DNA from: Algibacter amylolyticus
GTDB taxonomy: Bacteria; Bacteroidota; Bacteroidia; Flavobacteriales; Flavobacteriaceae
Length of the DNA stretch: 64,000 bases
Assembly: GCF_014202225.1 (NCBI RefSeq)
Contig: NZ_JACHGE010000007.1
Span: 149,900 to 213,899 of the forward strand
Direction: 5' to 3'
Positions 11,149 to 19,182 of the stretch are shown here, in pieces. The notes under the pieces are model-generated. The model saw only the letters and a program-made list of their open reading frames with translations. It was not told the DNA's origin and searched no databases. Numbering within the stretch: position 1 is the stretch's first letter; the number at the start of each line of letters is the position of its first letter. The translations under genes were made by a program, and so were the position numbers.

Positions 11149-12156
11149 ATGCAAAATTTACTAGTAAGTATATTAATTCCGTTTAAAAACACGCAAGAAT
11201 TTATAGGCGACTGTATCCAATCTATTATAAACCAAACCTATACCAATTGGGAACTTATTATTATTGACGATAACTCGACCGATTCGAGCTTTACTATTGT
11301 TAAAGAATTTGCTAAAAAAGATAGCAGAATTAAACTTTTTAAAAATTCTGGTAGTGGGATTATTGAAGCTTTGCAATTGGCTTTCTCACAAAGTGAAGGC
11401 GATTTAATCACTAGAATGGATAGCGACGATATTATGCGATCTAACAAATTAGAAGTTATGGCCGCTAGTTTAATGCACCACGGAAAAGGTAATTTGGCTG
11501 TTGGTTTAGTTCATTATTTTGCTGAAGAAGGCATAAAAGCAGGATACAAAAGTTATGAAGTTTGGCTGAATGCTTTAACCGCAAAAGGCACAAATTACTC
11601 TGAAATTTACAAGGAATGTGTAATACCTTCGCCTTGTTGGATGCTGCATAGAGACGATTTTATAGCTTGCAACGCTTTTAACCCTAACAGGTATCCTGAG
11701 GACTACGATTTAGCATTTAGGTTTTACAAACATGGGCTTACCTGCATACCGTGCAACACCGTTTTACATGATTGGAGAGATTATAGCCATAGAACATCTA
11801 GAACAGATGAGCATTATGCCGAAAACCATTTTATACCACTAAAGTTAGATTACTTTTTAGAGCTGGATTACAAACCTGAAAAAACACTATTTGTTTGGGG
11901 CGCCGGAAACAAAGGGAAATTTATAGCCAAAACACTTATTGAAAAACAAATAGATTTTGAGTGGATTTGCGATAACCCCAAAAAAATTGGTAAGGATATT
12001 TATGGCAAAATTTTAAGGCCTTTTAAGGACTTGGAATCTGTAATAAACCCGCAAAGCATCATCACTGTTGCTAATAAGGAAGCGCAACAGGACATAAGAA
12101 ACTATCTTAATACCTTAAAATTAAAGTCCGTAGAGGATTATGTTTTCTTTTGTTAA
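11149..12156 (+). CDS. GT2 glycosyltransferase with C-terminal Rossmann-like domain
   Basis: A 335-residue protein. The N-terminal GT-A domain (about 1-230) has the family-2 opening SILIPFKNTQEFIGDCIQ, the LIIIDDNSTDSS nucleotide-binding stretch and the DxD-type motif MDSDD near residue 94. The C-terminal 80 residues form a second unit starting KTLFVWGAGNKGK, a Gly-rich dinucleotide-like fold seen in sugar-modifying proteins. It lies far from the polysaccharide locus and 88 bp before a batA-like gene on the same strand. Acceptor and donor are unknown. Confidence 0.85.
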   Translation: MQNLLVSILIPFKNTQEFIGDCIQSIINQTYTNWELIIIDDNSTDSSFTIVKEFAKKDSRIKLFKNSGSGIIEALQLAFSQSEGDLITRMDSDDIMRSNKLEVMAASLMHHGKGNLAVGLVHYFAEEGIKAGYKSYEVWLNALTAKGTNYSEIYKECVIPSPCWMLHRDDFIACNAFNPNRYPEDYDLAFRFYKHGLTCIPCNTVLHDWRDYSHRTSRTDEHYAENHFIPLKLDYFLELDYKPEKTLFVWGAGNKGKFIAKTLIEKQIDFEWICDNPKKIGKDIYGKILRPFKDLESVINPQSIITVANKEAQQDIRNYLNTLKLKSVEDYVFFC

Positions 12157-12220
12157 AAAACTCTCAAGATTAAAAGTACTAAATTCCTTAAAGCACGTTT
12201 ATAAATTCAAATGCATTTTC

Positions 12221-12228
12221 TATATTTG
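12221..12228 (+). promoter_or_regulatory. Candidate -7 box for the batA-like gene
   Basis: TATATTTG is a full match to TAnnTTTG, 16 bp before the ATG at 12245. At a 19-bp spacing the upstream element reads TTA instead of TTG. Transcription from here would cover the batA-like gene, the dihydroorotase homologue and the small membrane protein as one unit. Confidence 0.38.
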
Positions 12229-12244
12229 GGCAATCTAAAACAAT

Positions 12245-14170
12245 ATGCAGTTTAAACACCCCGAACTTCTTTACGCTTTATTTTTACTGCTCATCCCTAT
12301 TATTGTTCATTTATTTCAGTTACGAAAGTTCCAGAAAGTCGAATTTACTAATGTGGAATTTTTAAAGGAAGCCACTTTGCAAACCCGTAAAAGTTCGCAA
12401 ATAAAAAAGTGGTTAACCCTGTTAACACGGTTATTACTTTTAGCGGCTTTAGTGTTTGCATTTGCACAACCTTTTACATCAAAATCTGATGCCTTTAAAA
12501 AAGACAAAGCAACCGTTATTTACTTAGACAATTCATTTAGCATGCAAGCCAAAGGCACGCATGGCGAATTACTAAAACGTGCGGTGCAAGATATACTAAC
12601 TCAGGTACCAGAAAACGAAACCATATCGCTTTTTACCAACGATGCTGTTTTTAAAAACACGACTATAAAAGCTATAAAAAACGACTTACTACGACTCAAT
12701 TATTCTACAAATCAACTCACTACACAGGCGGCTTTATTAAAAAGTAAAACGTTTTTAAGTAAAAAAACAAAAACTTTAAATAATATTGTTTTAATATCTG
12801 ATTTTCAAAACAGTAACATACCTATAATAACAGAAAAAGATTCATTAACCAAGTTGAATTTTGTAAAACTCAGTCCGGTGAACACCAATAATATTTCGGT
12901 TGATAGTCTTTACATTTCCGAAACCACACCAACTGCTATTGCCTTAAAAGTTATTCTTAAAAACAGCGGTACCGAAATTGAAAATTTACCAGTTTCATTG
13001 TATAACAACAACAAGCTAATTGCTAAAACTTCGGTAGCCATCCAGCAAGAATCTGAAGCTTTATTTTCACTTCCGGTTAATCAAATCATCAATGGAAAAA
13101 TAAGCATCAACGATGCCAATTTACAATTTGATAATAGTCTTTATTTCAACATTAATAAACCATCAAAAATTAATGTTTTAAGTATAAACGGCACAACCGA
13201 TTCGTTTTTAAAACGCATTTACACACCCACAGAATTCAACTATTTAGCTACTCCAGAAAACCAATTAAACTATAATTTAATTGACAACCAACACCTCATT
13301 ATTTTAAACGAGTTAAAAACAATTCCTGTAGCCTTAAATGCTGCTTTAAAACAATTTTCGGTACAAGGCGGATCGGTTATAATAATTCCGGCCCTAGATA
13401 TTAACCTAGCGTCTTACAATCAATTATTAGCCAATTATAGCAGTGGCTTTAATGCCATTACCAATACCGAAATGCGCATAACAACCATAAACTACGCGCA
13501 CCCATTGTACAGTAATGGTGTTTTTGAAAAGCAAGTTAAAAACTTTCAATACCCGAAAGTTAATAGCTTCCACCCTATTACAACCAAACAATTGGCATCA
13601 GTTTTAAATTTTGAAGACGGCAAACTCTTTATGGGACAGTTTAAAAACGCTTTTATTTTTACTGCAGGATTAAATAAAGACAATTCTAGCTTTAAAAACT
13701 CGCCTTTAATTGTGCCAACCTTGTATAACGTAGCAAAGCAGAGTTTTAAAATTCCTGAATTATATTACAGCATTGGGCAAGAAAACACCTTTGATGTGGA
13801 TACTAAAATGCAGCAGGACGAGGTGCTTTCATTACAAAAAAACGGTATTAGCATGATACCTAAACAACACTATTTTAATAATAAAGTGGCAATAAATACT
13901 TTCGATGAACCATCGGAAGCCGGTATTTACGCATTAACCACTAAAAACGACACCATAAAAAAACTGAGTTACAATTTTAACCGAAGCGAAAGCAAATTAA
14001 ACTACAACGATCTTTCGGCTTTACATGAAGTAACCGTTAGCGATTCAATTACCGAAATTTTCGATACTATAAAAAGTGACACAAAAGTTAACGCGCTATG
14101 GAAATGGTTTGTTATTTTTGCACTAGCGTTATTGATTATTGAAATGCTCATCTTAAAATTCTTTAAATGA
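12245..14170 (+). CDS. BatA-type membrane protein with von Willebrand A domain
   Basis: A 641-residue inner-membrane protein with the two closely spaced N-terminal transmembrane helices (about 7-25 and 57-76) of the TIGR02226/BatA N-terminal domain found in Bacteroidota aerotolerance-type proteins. A von Willebrand A-like domain follows, with the MIDAS motif DNSFSM at 95-100. A long periplasmic region and a final membrane helix (about 616-640) complete it. The exact role of this class is not settled; Bat proteins are linked to stress tolerance. Its last codons overlap the next gene by 4 bp (ATGA), so the two are translationally coupled. Confidence 0.85.
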   Translation: MQFKHPELLYALFLLLIPIIVHLFQLRKFQKVEFTNVEFLKEATLQTRKSSQIKKWLTLLTRLLLLAALVFAFAQPFTSKSDAFKKDKATVIYLDNSFSMQAKGTHGELLKRAVQDILTQVPENETISLFTNDAVFKNTTIKAIKNDLLRLNYSTNQLTTQAALLKSKTFLSKKTKTLNNIVLISDFQNSNIPIITEKDSLTKLNFVKLSPVNTNNISVDSLYISETTPTAIALKVILKNSGTEIENLPVSLYNNNKLIAKTSVAIQQESEALFSLPVNQIINGKISINDANLQFDNSLYFNINKPSKINVLSINGTTDSFLKRIYTPTEFNYLATPENQLNYNLIDNQHLIILNELKTIPVALNAALKQFSVQGGSVIIIPALDINLASYNQLLANYSSGFNAITNTEMRITTINYAHPLYSNGVFEKQVKNFQYPKVNSFHPITTKQLASVLNFEDGKLFMGQFKNAFIFTAGLNKDNSSFKNSPLIVPTLYNVAKQSFKIPELYYSIGQENTFDVDTKMQQDEVLSLQKNGISMIPKQHYFNNKVAINTFDEPSEAGIYALTTKNDTIKKLSYNFNRSESKLNYNDLSALHEVTVSDSITEIFDTIKSDTKVNALWKWFVIFALALLIIEMLILKFFK

Positions 14171-15423
14171 ACATACTTATAAAATCTGCCACAATCATAG
14201 ATTCTAAAAGCGAGTTTCACAACACAACTCAGGATGTATTAATTGAAAACGGTAAGATTACTAAGATTTCCAACAGCATAGAAAACCCTAAAAATTACAA
14301 AGAAATTAATTTCGAGAATTTACATATTTCTCAAGGTTGGTTTGATAGTAGTGTAAGTTTTGGCGAACCTGGTTACGAGGAACGCGAAACCATACAAAAC
14401 GGTTTAAAAACTGCAGGACTTTCTGGTTTTACAAGTGTGGCTGTAAATGCCAACTCTAACCCAGTAATAGATTCTAATGCTAATATTACATTTTTAAACT
14501 CTAAAGCCAACAACCACGCGGTTAGTTTATTGCCTATTGGCGCACTAACAGTAGGAAGTTTAGGCACAGATATCGCAGAACTTTACGATATGCGTAGCGC
14601 AGGAGCTGTCGCCTTTTACGATTATAAAAAATCGATTTCTAACCCTAACCTCATGAAAATTGCACTGCAATACGCTAGTAACTTTGATGGTTTGGTATGC
14701 TCATTTCCGCAGGAAAATAAAATTTCCGGACATGGTGTTATGAACGAAAACATAACAAGTACACGCTTAGGCTTAAAAGGAATTCCAGCATTAGCCGAAG
14801 AGCTGCAAGTGGCTAGAGATTTATTTTTACTAGAATATACAGGCGGAAAATTACACATTCCAACTATTTCTACTGCAAAATCTGTAGAATTAATTAAAGA
14901 AGCAAAAAATAAAAAATTAGACGTTACCTGTAGCGTAGCCATACATAACCTGTATTTTTCGGATGTGGTTTTAACCGATTTCGATACCAATTATAAAGTA
15001 TTACCACCACTTAGAACACAACCCGATATCGATGCTTTAATAGCTGGGGTAAAAGATGGCACCATTGATATGGTTACTACCGACCATACACCTATTGACA
15101 TTGAGGAAAAAAAGATAGAATTCGATCATGCCAACTACGGCACCATTGGTTTAGAAAGTGCTTTTGGAGCCTTACAAAGTCTATTTACAACCAAAAAGAC
15201 CATCGAGGTACTAACCAAAGGTAAAGCTAGATTTGGGGCCGAAATACAACCTATAGCGGTTGGTAATATGGCTAACATCACACTTTTTAACCCAGATACT
15301 AAATATACCTTCTCGAAACAAAATATTACATCAAAATCTAAAAATGCTATTTTTGAAAACGAAACACTAAAAGGTCACGTTTTTGGTATTATTTCAAACA
15401 ATCAAAAGGTTTTAAAATCATAA
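14167..15423 (+). CDS. Dihydroorotase homologue lacking metal-binding histidines
   Basis: A 418-residue member of the amidohydrolase family closest to class I dihydroorotase. Fold landmarks remain: FGEPGYEERETI near 65-76, ARDLFLLEYTGGKLHI, STAKSVELIKEAK, TDHTPI and GLESAFGAL. The D-x-H-x-H-x-R-x-P-G metal motif, however, reads D60-S-S62-V-S64-F-G66-E-P-G, so both histidines and the arginine are gone. The later H-I-x-H-x-S reads HIPTIS, and the usual PHH reads AIHN. It is therefore probably catalytically inactive, like the pseudo-dihydroorotases known to scaffold aspartate transcarbamoylase in some bacteria. It is coupled to the batA-like gene upstream and sits 1 bp before a small membrane-protein gene. 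The active enzyme must be encoded elsewhere. Confidence 0.85.
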   Translation: MNILIKSATIIDSKSEFHNTTQDVLIENGKITKISNSIENPKNYKEINFENLHISQGWFDSSVSFGEPGYEERETIQNGLKTAGLSGFTSVAVNANSNPVIDSNANITFLNSKANNHAVSLLPIGALTVGSLGTDIAELYDMRSAGAVAFYDYKKSISNPNLMKIALQYASNFDGLVCSFPQENKISGHGVMNENITSTRLGLKGIPALAEELQVARDLFLLEYTGGKLHIPTISTAKSVELIKEAKNKKLDVTCSVAIHNLYFSDVVLTDFDTNYKVLPPLRTQPDIDALIAGVKDGTIDMVTTDHTPIDIEEKKIEFDHANYGTIGLESAFGALQSLFTTKKTIEVLTKGKARFGAEIQPIAVGNMANITLFNPDTKYTFSKQNITSKSKNAIFENETLKGHVFGIISNNQKVLKS

Positions 15424-15424
15424 C

Positions 15425-15763
15425 ATGACAGAACAAGATATAGATAAAGGGCGCCAAAACGCCATAATAAGTTACATAACCATTTTTGGTGTTATAATAG
15501 CCTATTACTTAAATAATGAAGATAATAAAAAAAGCAGTTTTGCCAGTTTTCATATTAGACAATCCTTAGGACTTTGGCTTACTTTTTTTGCCTTAGGGTA
15601 CATTATTGGCAATTTTGATAGTTGGCTAGTAACGTCTTCGTTTTACTTGTTTTTTGCTGTCCTTTTTATTTATGGGTTTTCTAACGCTATAGCACGAAAA
15701 GCACAGGCTGTTCCACTTGTAGGTAACTTATACCAACGTATATTTTCAAACTTAGGGTCTTAA
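15425..15763 (+). CDS. DUF4870-like small membrane protein
   Basis: A 112-residue protein with about three membrane segments (roughly 15-30, 48-65 and 70-88). It carries the pattern of the DUF4870/import-component-like family: a polar N-terminus, FASFHIRQSLGLWL in the middle and a C-terminal PLVGNLY. Function unknown. It follows the dihydroorotase homologue after 1 bp and is surely in the same transcript. Confidence 0.75.
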   Translation: MTEQDIDKGRQNAIISYITIFGVIIAYYLNNEDNKKSSFASFHIRQSLGLWLTFFALGYIIGNFDSWLVTSSFYLFFAVLFIYGFSNAIARKAQAVPLVGNLYQRIFSNLGS

Positions 15764-15847
15764 TACATCTTTTAAAGGTGTAAAGCTCAAATATGAAATA
15801 CCGAGTCCTAAGAAAATCAGACTTCACTAAAAGTAATACATAAAAGC

Positions 15848-16504
15848 ATGCCAAATCCATCACTTTCTTTACAACACATCGTTCGCGAATCTAGTTTAAC
15901 CGAAAACGCACCATTATTAATCATGATGCATGGTTACGGAAGCGACGAGAACGATTTGTTTTCATTTGCTGCCGAATTACCAGAGGAGCTATTTATTATA
16001 TCTGTTAAGGCGCCTTACCCCATGCAACCTTACGGAAATGCTTGGTACGCCATTAATTTTGATGAAGACAAAGGAAAATGGAGTGATAACGACGAAGCTA
16101 AAGCTTCAAGAGATTTAATTGCTAAATTTATAGACGAAGCCATTGCCACCTACCCTGTTAACCAAAATAATGTATCGCTTTTAGGCTTTAGCCAAGGGGC
16201 TATTTTAAGTTACGCCGTAGCGTTAACTTACCCTGAGAAAATTAAAAATGTAGTGGCACTTAGCGGCTATATTAATAAAGATATTTTCCCTACTGATATC
16301 GACACAAAAAACTACGCAAATTTAGATTTTTACTGTTCTCACGGTAGTGTAGACCAAGTAATACCTGTGGATTGGGCAAGACTTACAGCGCCATTTTTAG
16401 ACGCCTTAAACATAAAACACAGCTATTCTGAATTTCCTGTTGGCCATGGCGTAGCACCTCAGAACTTTTACGAATTAAAGGTGTGGCTAGAAGCACGCAT
16501 TTAA
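15848..16504 (+). CDS. Phospholipase/carboxylesterase family hydrolase
   Basis: A 218-residue alpha/beta hydrolase of the small carboxylesterase group (YpfH-like). The oxyanion region is MMHGYGSDENDL near 26-37. The catalytic triad is readable as Ser115 in GFSQGA, Asp169 in HGSVDQVIP and His200 in VGHGVAP. No signal peptide is seen, so it is cytoplasmic. The substrate is unknown; relatives hydrolyse short acyl esters. It follows the preceding gene after 84 bp and may belong to the same unit. Confidence 0.9.
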   Translation: MPNPSLSLQHIVRESSLTENAPLLIMMHGYGSDENDLFSFAAELPEELFIISVKAPYPMQPYGNAWYAINFDEDKGKWSDNDEAKASRDLIAKFIDEAIATYPVNQNNVSLLGFSQGAILSYAVALTYPEKIKNVVALSGYINKDIFPTDIDTKNYANLDFYCSHGSVDQVIPVDWARLTAPFLDALNIKHSYSEFPVGHGVAPQNFYELKVWLEARI

Positions 16505-16683
16505 AGCACATTTTAGGCTAAATATAAACAAACGAATTTAGTTGTTATTTTATAATGATTCCACTTGGGCTGACTTTTATTCTGTAAGAAAAATTGGTTA
16601 TATTTACGGAATAACAATTAAAAAAACTTGTTATATTCTGATGTGTTTTCGGGATATGAATAGTGAACGTTATTTTATAAAGG

Positions 16684-16690
16684 GTTGGCA
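16684..16690 (+). promoter_or_regulatory. GTTGGCA box upstream of the T9SS cargo gene
   Basis: GTTGGCA lies 24 bp before the ATG of the secreted-protein gene. The same GTTGGCA occurs at 18215-18221, 21 bp before the next gene, as the right end of a long palindrome. Here the rest of the palindrome is not recognisable. It may be the remaining edge of a cassette boundary; with only 7 bases, chance cannot be excluded. Confidence 0.3.
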
Positions 16691-16713
16691 AACATTAAAT
16701 AAAAATTAAAAAC

Positions 16714-18072
16714 ATGAACAAAAACAAACTTACATTAATAATTGGGTTATTCTTAAACAGTTTCATCTACTCTCAAACTTGTACTAATAGTGTAGCTACC
16801 TATACACCAATAGCTACTGAATACATGAATAGTGATTATAATTCTGAAAACGTAGCACAAGTATTTACAGCTTCTTCTTCTGCATCTAATTTTGATGTTA
16901 CATTAGAATTAGCAACTTGTAAAAGTAATGGTTTGTGCGACGCTCAATTAGATTTAGTAACAGTTAATGGGGGTGAACCTGAATGGACAAATGTCATTGG
17001 TTCAGCAGTTGTTCCTGAAAACCAAATATATGATTGGCCTAGTTGTCAAGCTGGCACTTTTGGCTCTTCTACTTTTTCGTTTAATGAAGTAACACTTAAT
17101 ACAGGTGTACAATATGCCTTGGTGCTTAAACCTGCTCCAGGAGGTGACCCAGGATCTCGTTTAGCATGGAGAAGAAGTTCGACTCCTACAGATCCTTCTA
17201 ATCCATATAGTGGTGGAGATTTATGGACATATAATCTCAATAATAATTCTTCAATGCAAAATACAAATCTAGATTTACAATTTAATATTTGCAATACTTC
17301 AACTTGTACTAATAATGTAGCTACCTATACACCAATAGCTACTGAATACATGAATAGTGATTATAATTCTGAAAACGTAGCACAAGTATTTACAGCTTCT
17401 TCTTCTGCATCTAATTTTGATGTTACATTAGAATTAGCAACTTGTAAAAGTAATGGTTTGTGCGACGCTCAATTAGATTTAGTAACAGTTAATGGGGGTG
17501 AACCTGAATGGACAAATGTCATTGGTTCAGCAGTTGTTCCTAAAAACCAAATATATGATTGGCCTAGTTGTCAAGCTGGCACTTTTGGCTCTTCTACTTT
17601 TTCGTTTAATGAAGCGACACTTAATACAGGTGTACAATATGCCTTGGTGCTTAAACCTGCTCCAGGAGGTGACCCAGGATCTCGTTTAGCATGGAGAAGA
17701 AGTTCGACTCCTACAGATCCTTCTAATCCATATAGTGGTGGAGATTTATGGACATATAATCTAAATAATAATTCTTCAATGCAAAATACAAATCTAGATT
17801 TACAATTTAATATTTGCAATACTTCAACATTAGGTGTATTTGATCATAACATAAATAATAATTTGTTTATTTATCCTAATCCTTCAAATGATTTTATTAT
17901 AATTTCAGGTTTAAAAAAGTCAAATCAATATATAATTTATAATACGTTAGGGGTAAAAACAGATAGTGGAAATATATCTGATAATGAAAAAATAAATATT
18001 CAAAATTTTAGCAATGGTATGTATTTTATAATTTTAGAAAATGGAAATATTCAGAAATTTGTAAAAAAATAA
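16714..18072 (+). CDS. Secreted T9SS cargo protein with two near-identical repeat units
   Basis: A 452-residue secreted protein of unknown function. An N-terminal signal peptide ends near FIYSQ. Two units of 175 residues follow (about 21-195 and 196-370), each with five Cys, including the CKSNGLCDAQ and SCQAGTFGS segments. The C-terminal 75 or so residues form a T9SS type A sorting domain (FIYPNPSNDF, YNTLGVKTDSG, NGMYFIILENG), which directs export through the outer membrane and cell-surface attachment or release. The units differ at only about five bases in 525. Each may be a beta-sandwich module; I do not recognise a family. The gene is bounded by GTTGGCA and a long palindrome starting GCCAACAC. 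Confidence 0.85.
   Translation: MNKNKLTLIIGLFLNSFIYSQTCTNSVATYTPIATEYMNSDYNSENVAQVFTASSSASNFDVTLELATCKSNGLCDAQLDLVTVNGGEPEWTNVIGSAVVPENQIYDWPSCQAGTFGSSTFSFNEVTLNTGVQYALVLKPAPGGDPGSRLAWRRSSTPTDPSNPYSGGDLWTYNLNNNSSMQNTNLDLQFNICNTSTCTNNVATYTPIATEYMNSDYNSENVAQVFTASSSASNFDVTLELATCKSNGLCDAQLDLVTVNGGEPEWTNVIGSAVVPKNQIYDWPSCQAGTFGSSTFSFNEATLNTGVQYALVLKPAPGGDPGSRLAWRRSSTPTDPSNPYSGGDLWTYNLNNNSSMQNTNLDLQFNICNTSTLGVFDHNINNNLFIYPNPSNDFIIISGLKKSNQYIIYNTLGVKTDSGNISDNEKINIQNFSNGMYFIILENGNIQKFVKK
16776..17300 (+). repeat. 525-bp tandem unit 1 inside the T9SS cargo gene
   Basis: First of two in-frame direct repeats of 525 bp (175 codons). Compared with unit 2 I count five base differences, giving three amino acid changes (Ser/Asn, Glu/Lys, Val/Ala) and one silent change. 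This points to a very recent duplication or to ongoing gene conversion. Confidence 0.95.
17301..17828 (+). repeat. 525-bp tandem unit 2 inside the T9SS cargo gene
   Basis: Second in-frame copy, starting with the same AACTTGTACT as unit 1 and followed directly by the T9SS sorting domain. The first few bases of the repeat (CAATACTTCAAC) recur at its end, which marks the duplication junction. Confidence 0.95.
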
Positions 18073-18090
18073 AAAAATAAAAAACGATTT

Positions 18091-18220
18091 GCCAACACCG
18101 TATAAAAATAATTGCGGTTTAGTGCTTAATCAAAGGGCGTTGCGTGTCTGTAACGTCTGATTTTCCTTCGGAAAATCCTCGCATACAAACCCGCAACTAT
18201 TCTTATACATAAACGTTGGC
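18091..18220 (+). repeat. Long imperfect palindrome (GCCAAC...GTTGGC), complete copy
   Basis: A 130-bp element between two co-directional genes. Its ends GCCAAC and GTTGGC are complementary. Inside them GTATAAAAATAATTGCGG pairs with the right arm CCGCAACTATTCTTATAC with two mismatches, and the centre holds a perfect 8-bp hairpin, GATTTTCC-TTC-GGAAAATC (18158-18176). The spacers between outer and inner stems are unequal (3 and 6 bases). A related copy lies at 19051. I know of no established name; the layout recalls recombination sites that act as folded single strands, but no integrase is nearby. Confidence 0.85.
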
Positions 18221-18241
18221 AGAAAGATAAGAAACCTAATA

Positions 18242-19039
18242 ATGTTTAAACAAGATAATAAAATGATGTTCGATTTCTCTTATCAACAAATTATTGAAGA
18301 TGATTTAACTTGTGCTGCAAATCAAAATCTAAATTTATTTGAATACTCTATAAAAGAGGCAATCGATAAATTTCAAAAGGAGTATAATAAATATTGTGAA
18401 AAAGAAAGTGACATTTCTGATAAAATTTCAGAAATTGAAATTAAACAATCTAATCTTGATGAAAGTAAAGATTTAAAATATAAAGAGTTACAAAATCATA
18501 AAATAGAGCTATACAATAAGCAGCATTATTACTTCACAGAAACTTATTTGATTAATGAACAATTAAAATCTTTAAGTGAAATGCAAATTATCAACACTTT
18601 TAAAAACATTGAAATAAATATGAAAACATTGATACATATAGCTTATCCAAAAATTAAGACCAAAGAATTTTATAAATGGGATTCTTTAATTCAATTTTTT
18701 AATAGTAAGAATATTCCAATTTCAAAAATACAAGGTTATCAAGAAATAACAGAATTGAAAAATTTAAATAATTCAATAAAACATAACGGAATATTAAATG
18801 ATAATTTAAAAAAAATTGAGGAATTTAAAACTGATGATGAATTCAACTTTGTTAATTTAATTAACTTTTATGAAAGAATAAAAGATACAATTAAAACTTT
18901 TTTAAATTTATTAGCTGAGGAAATAAAAAAAGACTTATTTCATTTCAATGAAGATAGACTTAACAAGATTTCCCAAGATTTAAAACAAAGAATGGAAGCA
19001 TCTACGATTGAAACATTAATTCTAAAATTGAAAGAATAA
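18242..19039 (+). CDS. Hypothetical protein with coiled coil
   Basis: A 265-residue, Lys/Glu-rich cytoplasmic protein that I do not recognise. Residues about 35-110 have strong coiled-coil character (long runs of Glu, Lys, Ile and Leu without Pro). The second half contains ELKNLNNSIKHNG near 178-190, a pattern I have seen in HEPN-like helical proteins, but this is not enough to assign a fold. No signal or membrane segment is present. The gene lies between two copies of the GCCAAC palindrome, the arrangement expected of a one-gene cassette. Confidence 0.75.
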   Translation: MFKQDNKMMFDFSYQQIIEDDLTCAANQNLNLFEYSIKEAIDKFQKEYNKYCEKESDISDKISEIEIKQSNLDESKDLKYKELQNHKIELYNKQHYYFTETYLINEQLKSLSEMQIINTFKNIEINMKTLIHIAYPKIKTKEFYKWDSLIQFFNSKNIPISKIQGYQEITELKNLNNSIKHNGILNDNLKKIEEFKTDDEFNFVNLINFYERIKDTIKTFLNLLAEEIKKDLFHFNEDRLNKISQDLKQRMEASTIETLILKLKE

Positions 19040-19050
19040 TAAATCCTTCT

Positions 19051-19173
19051 GCCAACACCCTATACAAACAATTGCGGTTTAGTACTAAAACAAAGGGCGA
19101 TACGTGTTTGTAACCTCTGATTTCCCTTCGAAAGTCCTCTCGCATACAAACACTAATCATTCAAAACACGTTA
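19051..19173 (+). repeat. GCCAAC palindrome, degenerate second copy
   Basis: The left part is clearly related to the copy at 18091: GCCAACACC, ATTGCGGTTTAGT, CAAAGGGCG, GTAAC-TCTGATTT and CGCATACAAAC appear in the same order. The right arm has decayed: CACTAATCATTC replaces CCGCAACTATTC, and the end reads ACACGTTAAAAGG rather than AACGTTGGC, so the outer stem cannot form. The next gene starts about 10 bp later. Confidence 0.8.
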
Positions 19174-19182
19174 AAAGGTACT

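Noticed and set aside
17571-17819. 82-codon open frames on the minus strand inside both repeat units (17046-17294 and 17571-17819)
   Set aside because: They are shadows of the T9SS cargo gene, and exist twice only because the sequence is duplicated.
16776-17828. CRISPR or other short-repeat array
   Set aside because: The repeats are two long in-frame coding units with no spacer. No regularly spaced short repeats were seen anywhere in the window.
16684-19173. Classical integron
   Set aside because: No integron integrase gene, no attI, and the terminal GTTGGCA does not fit GTTRRRY. Kept only as a cassette-like arrangement of unknown mechanism.
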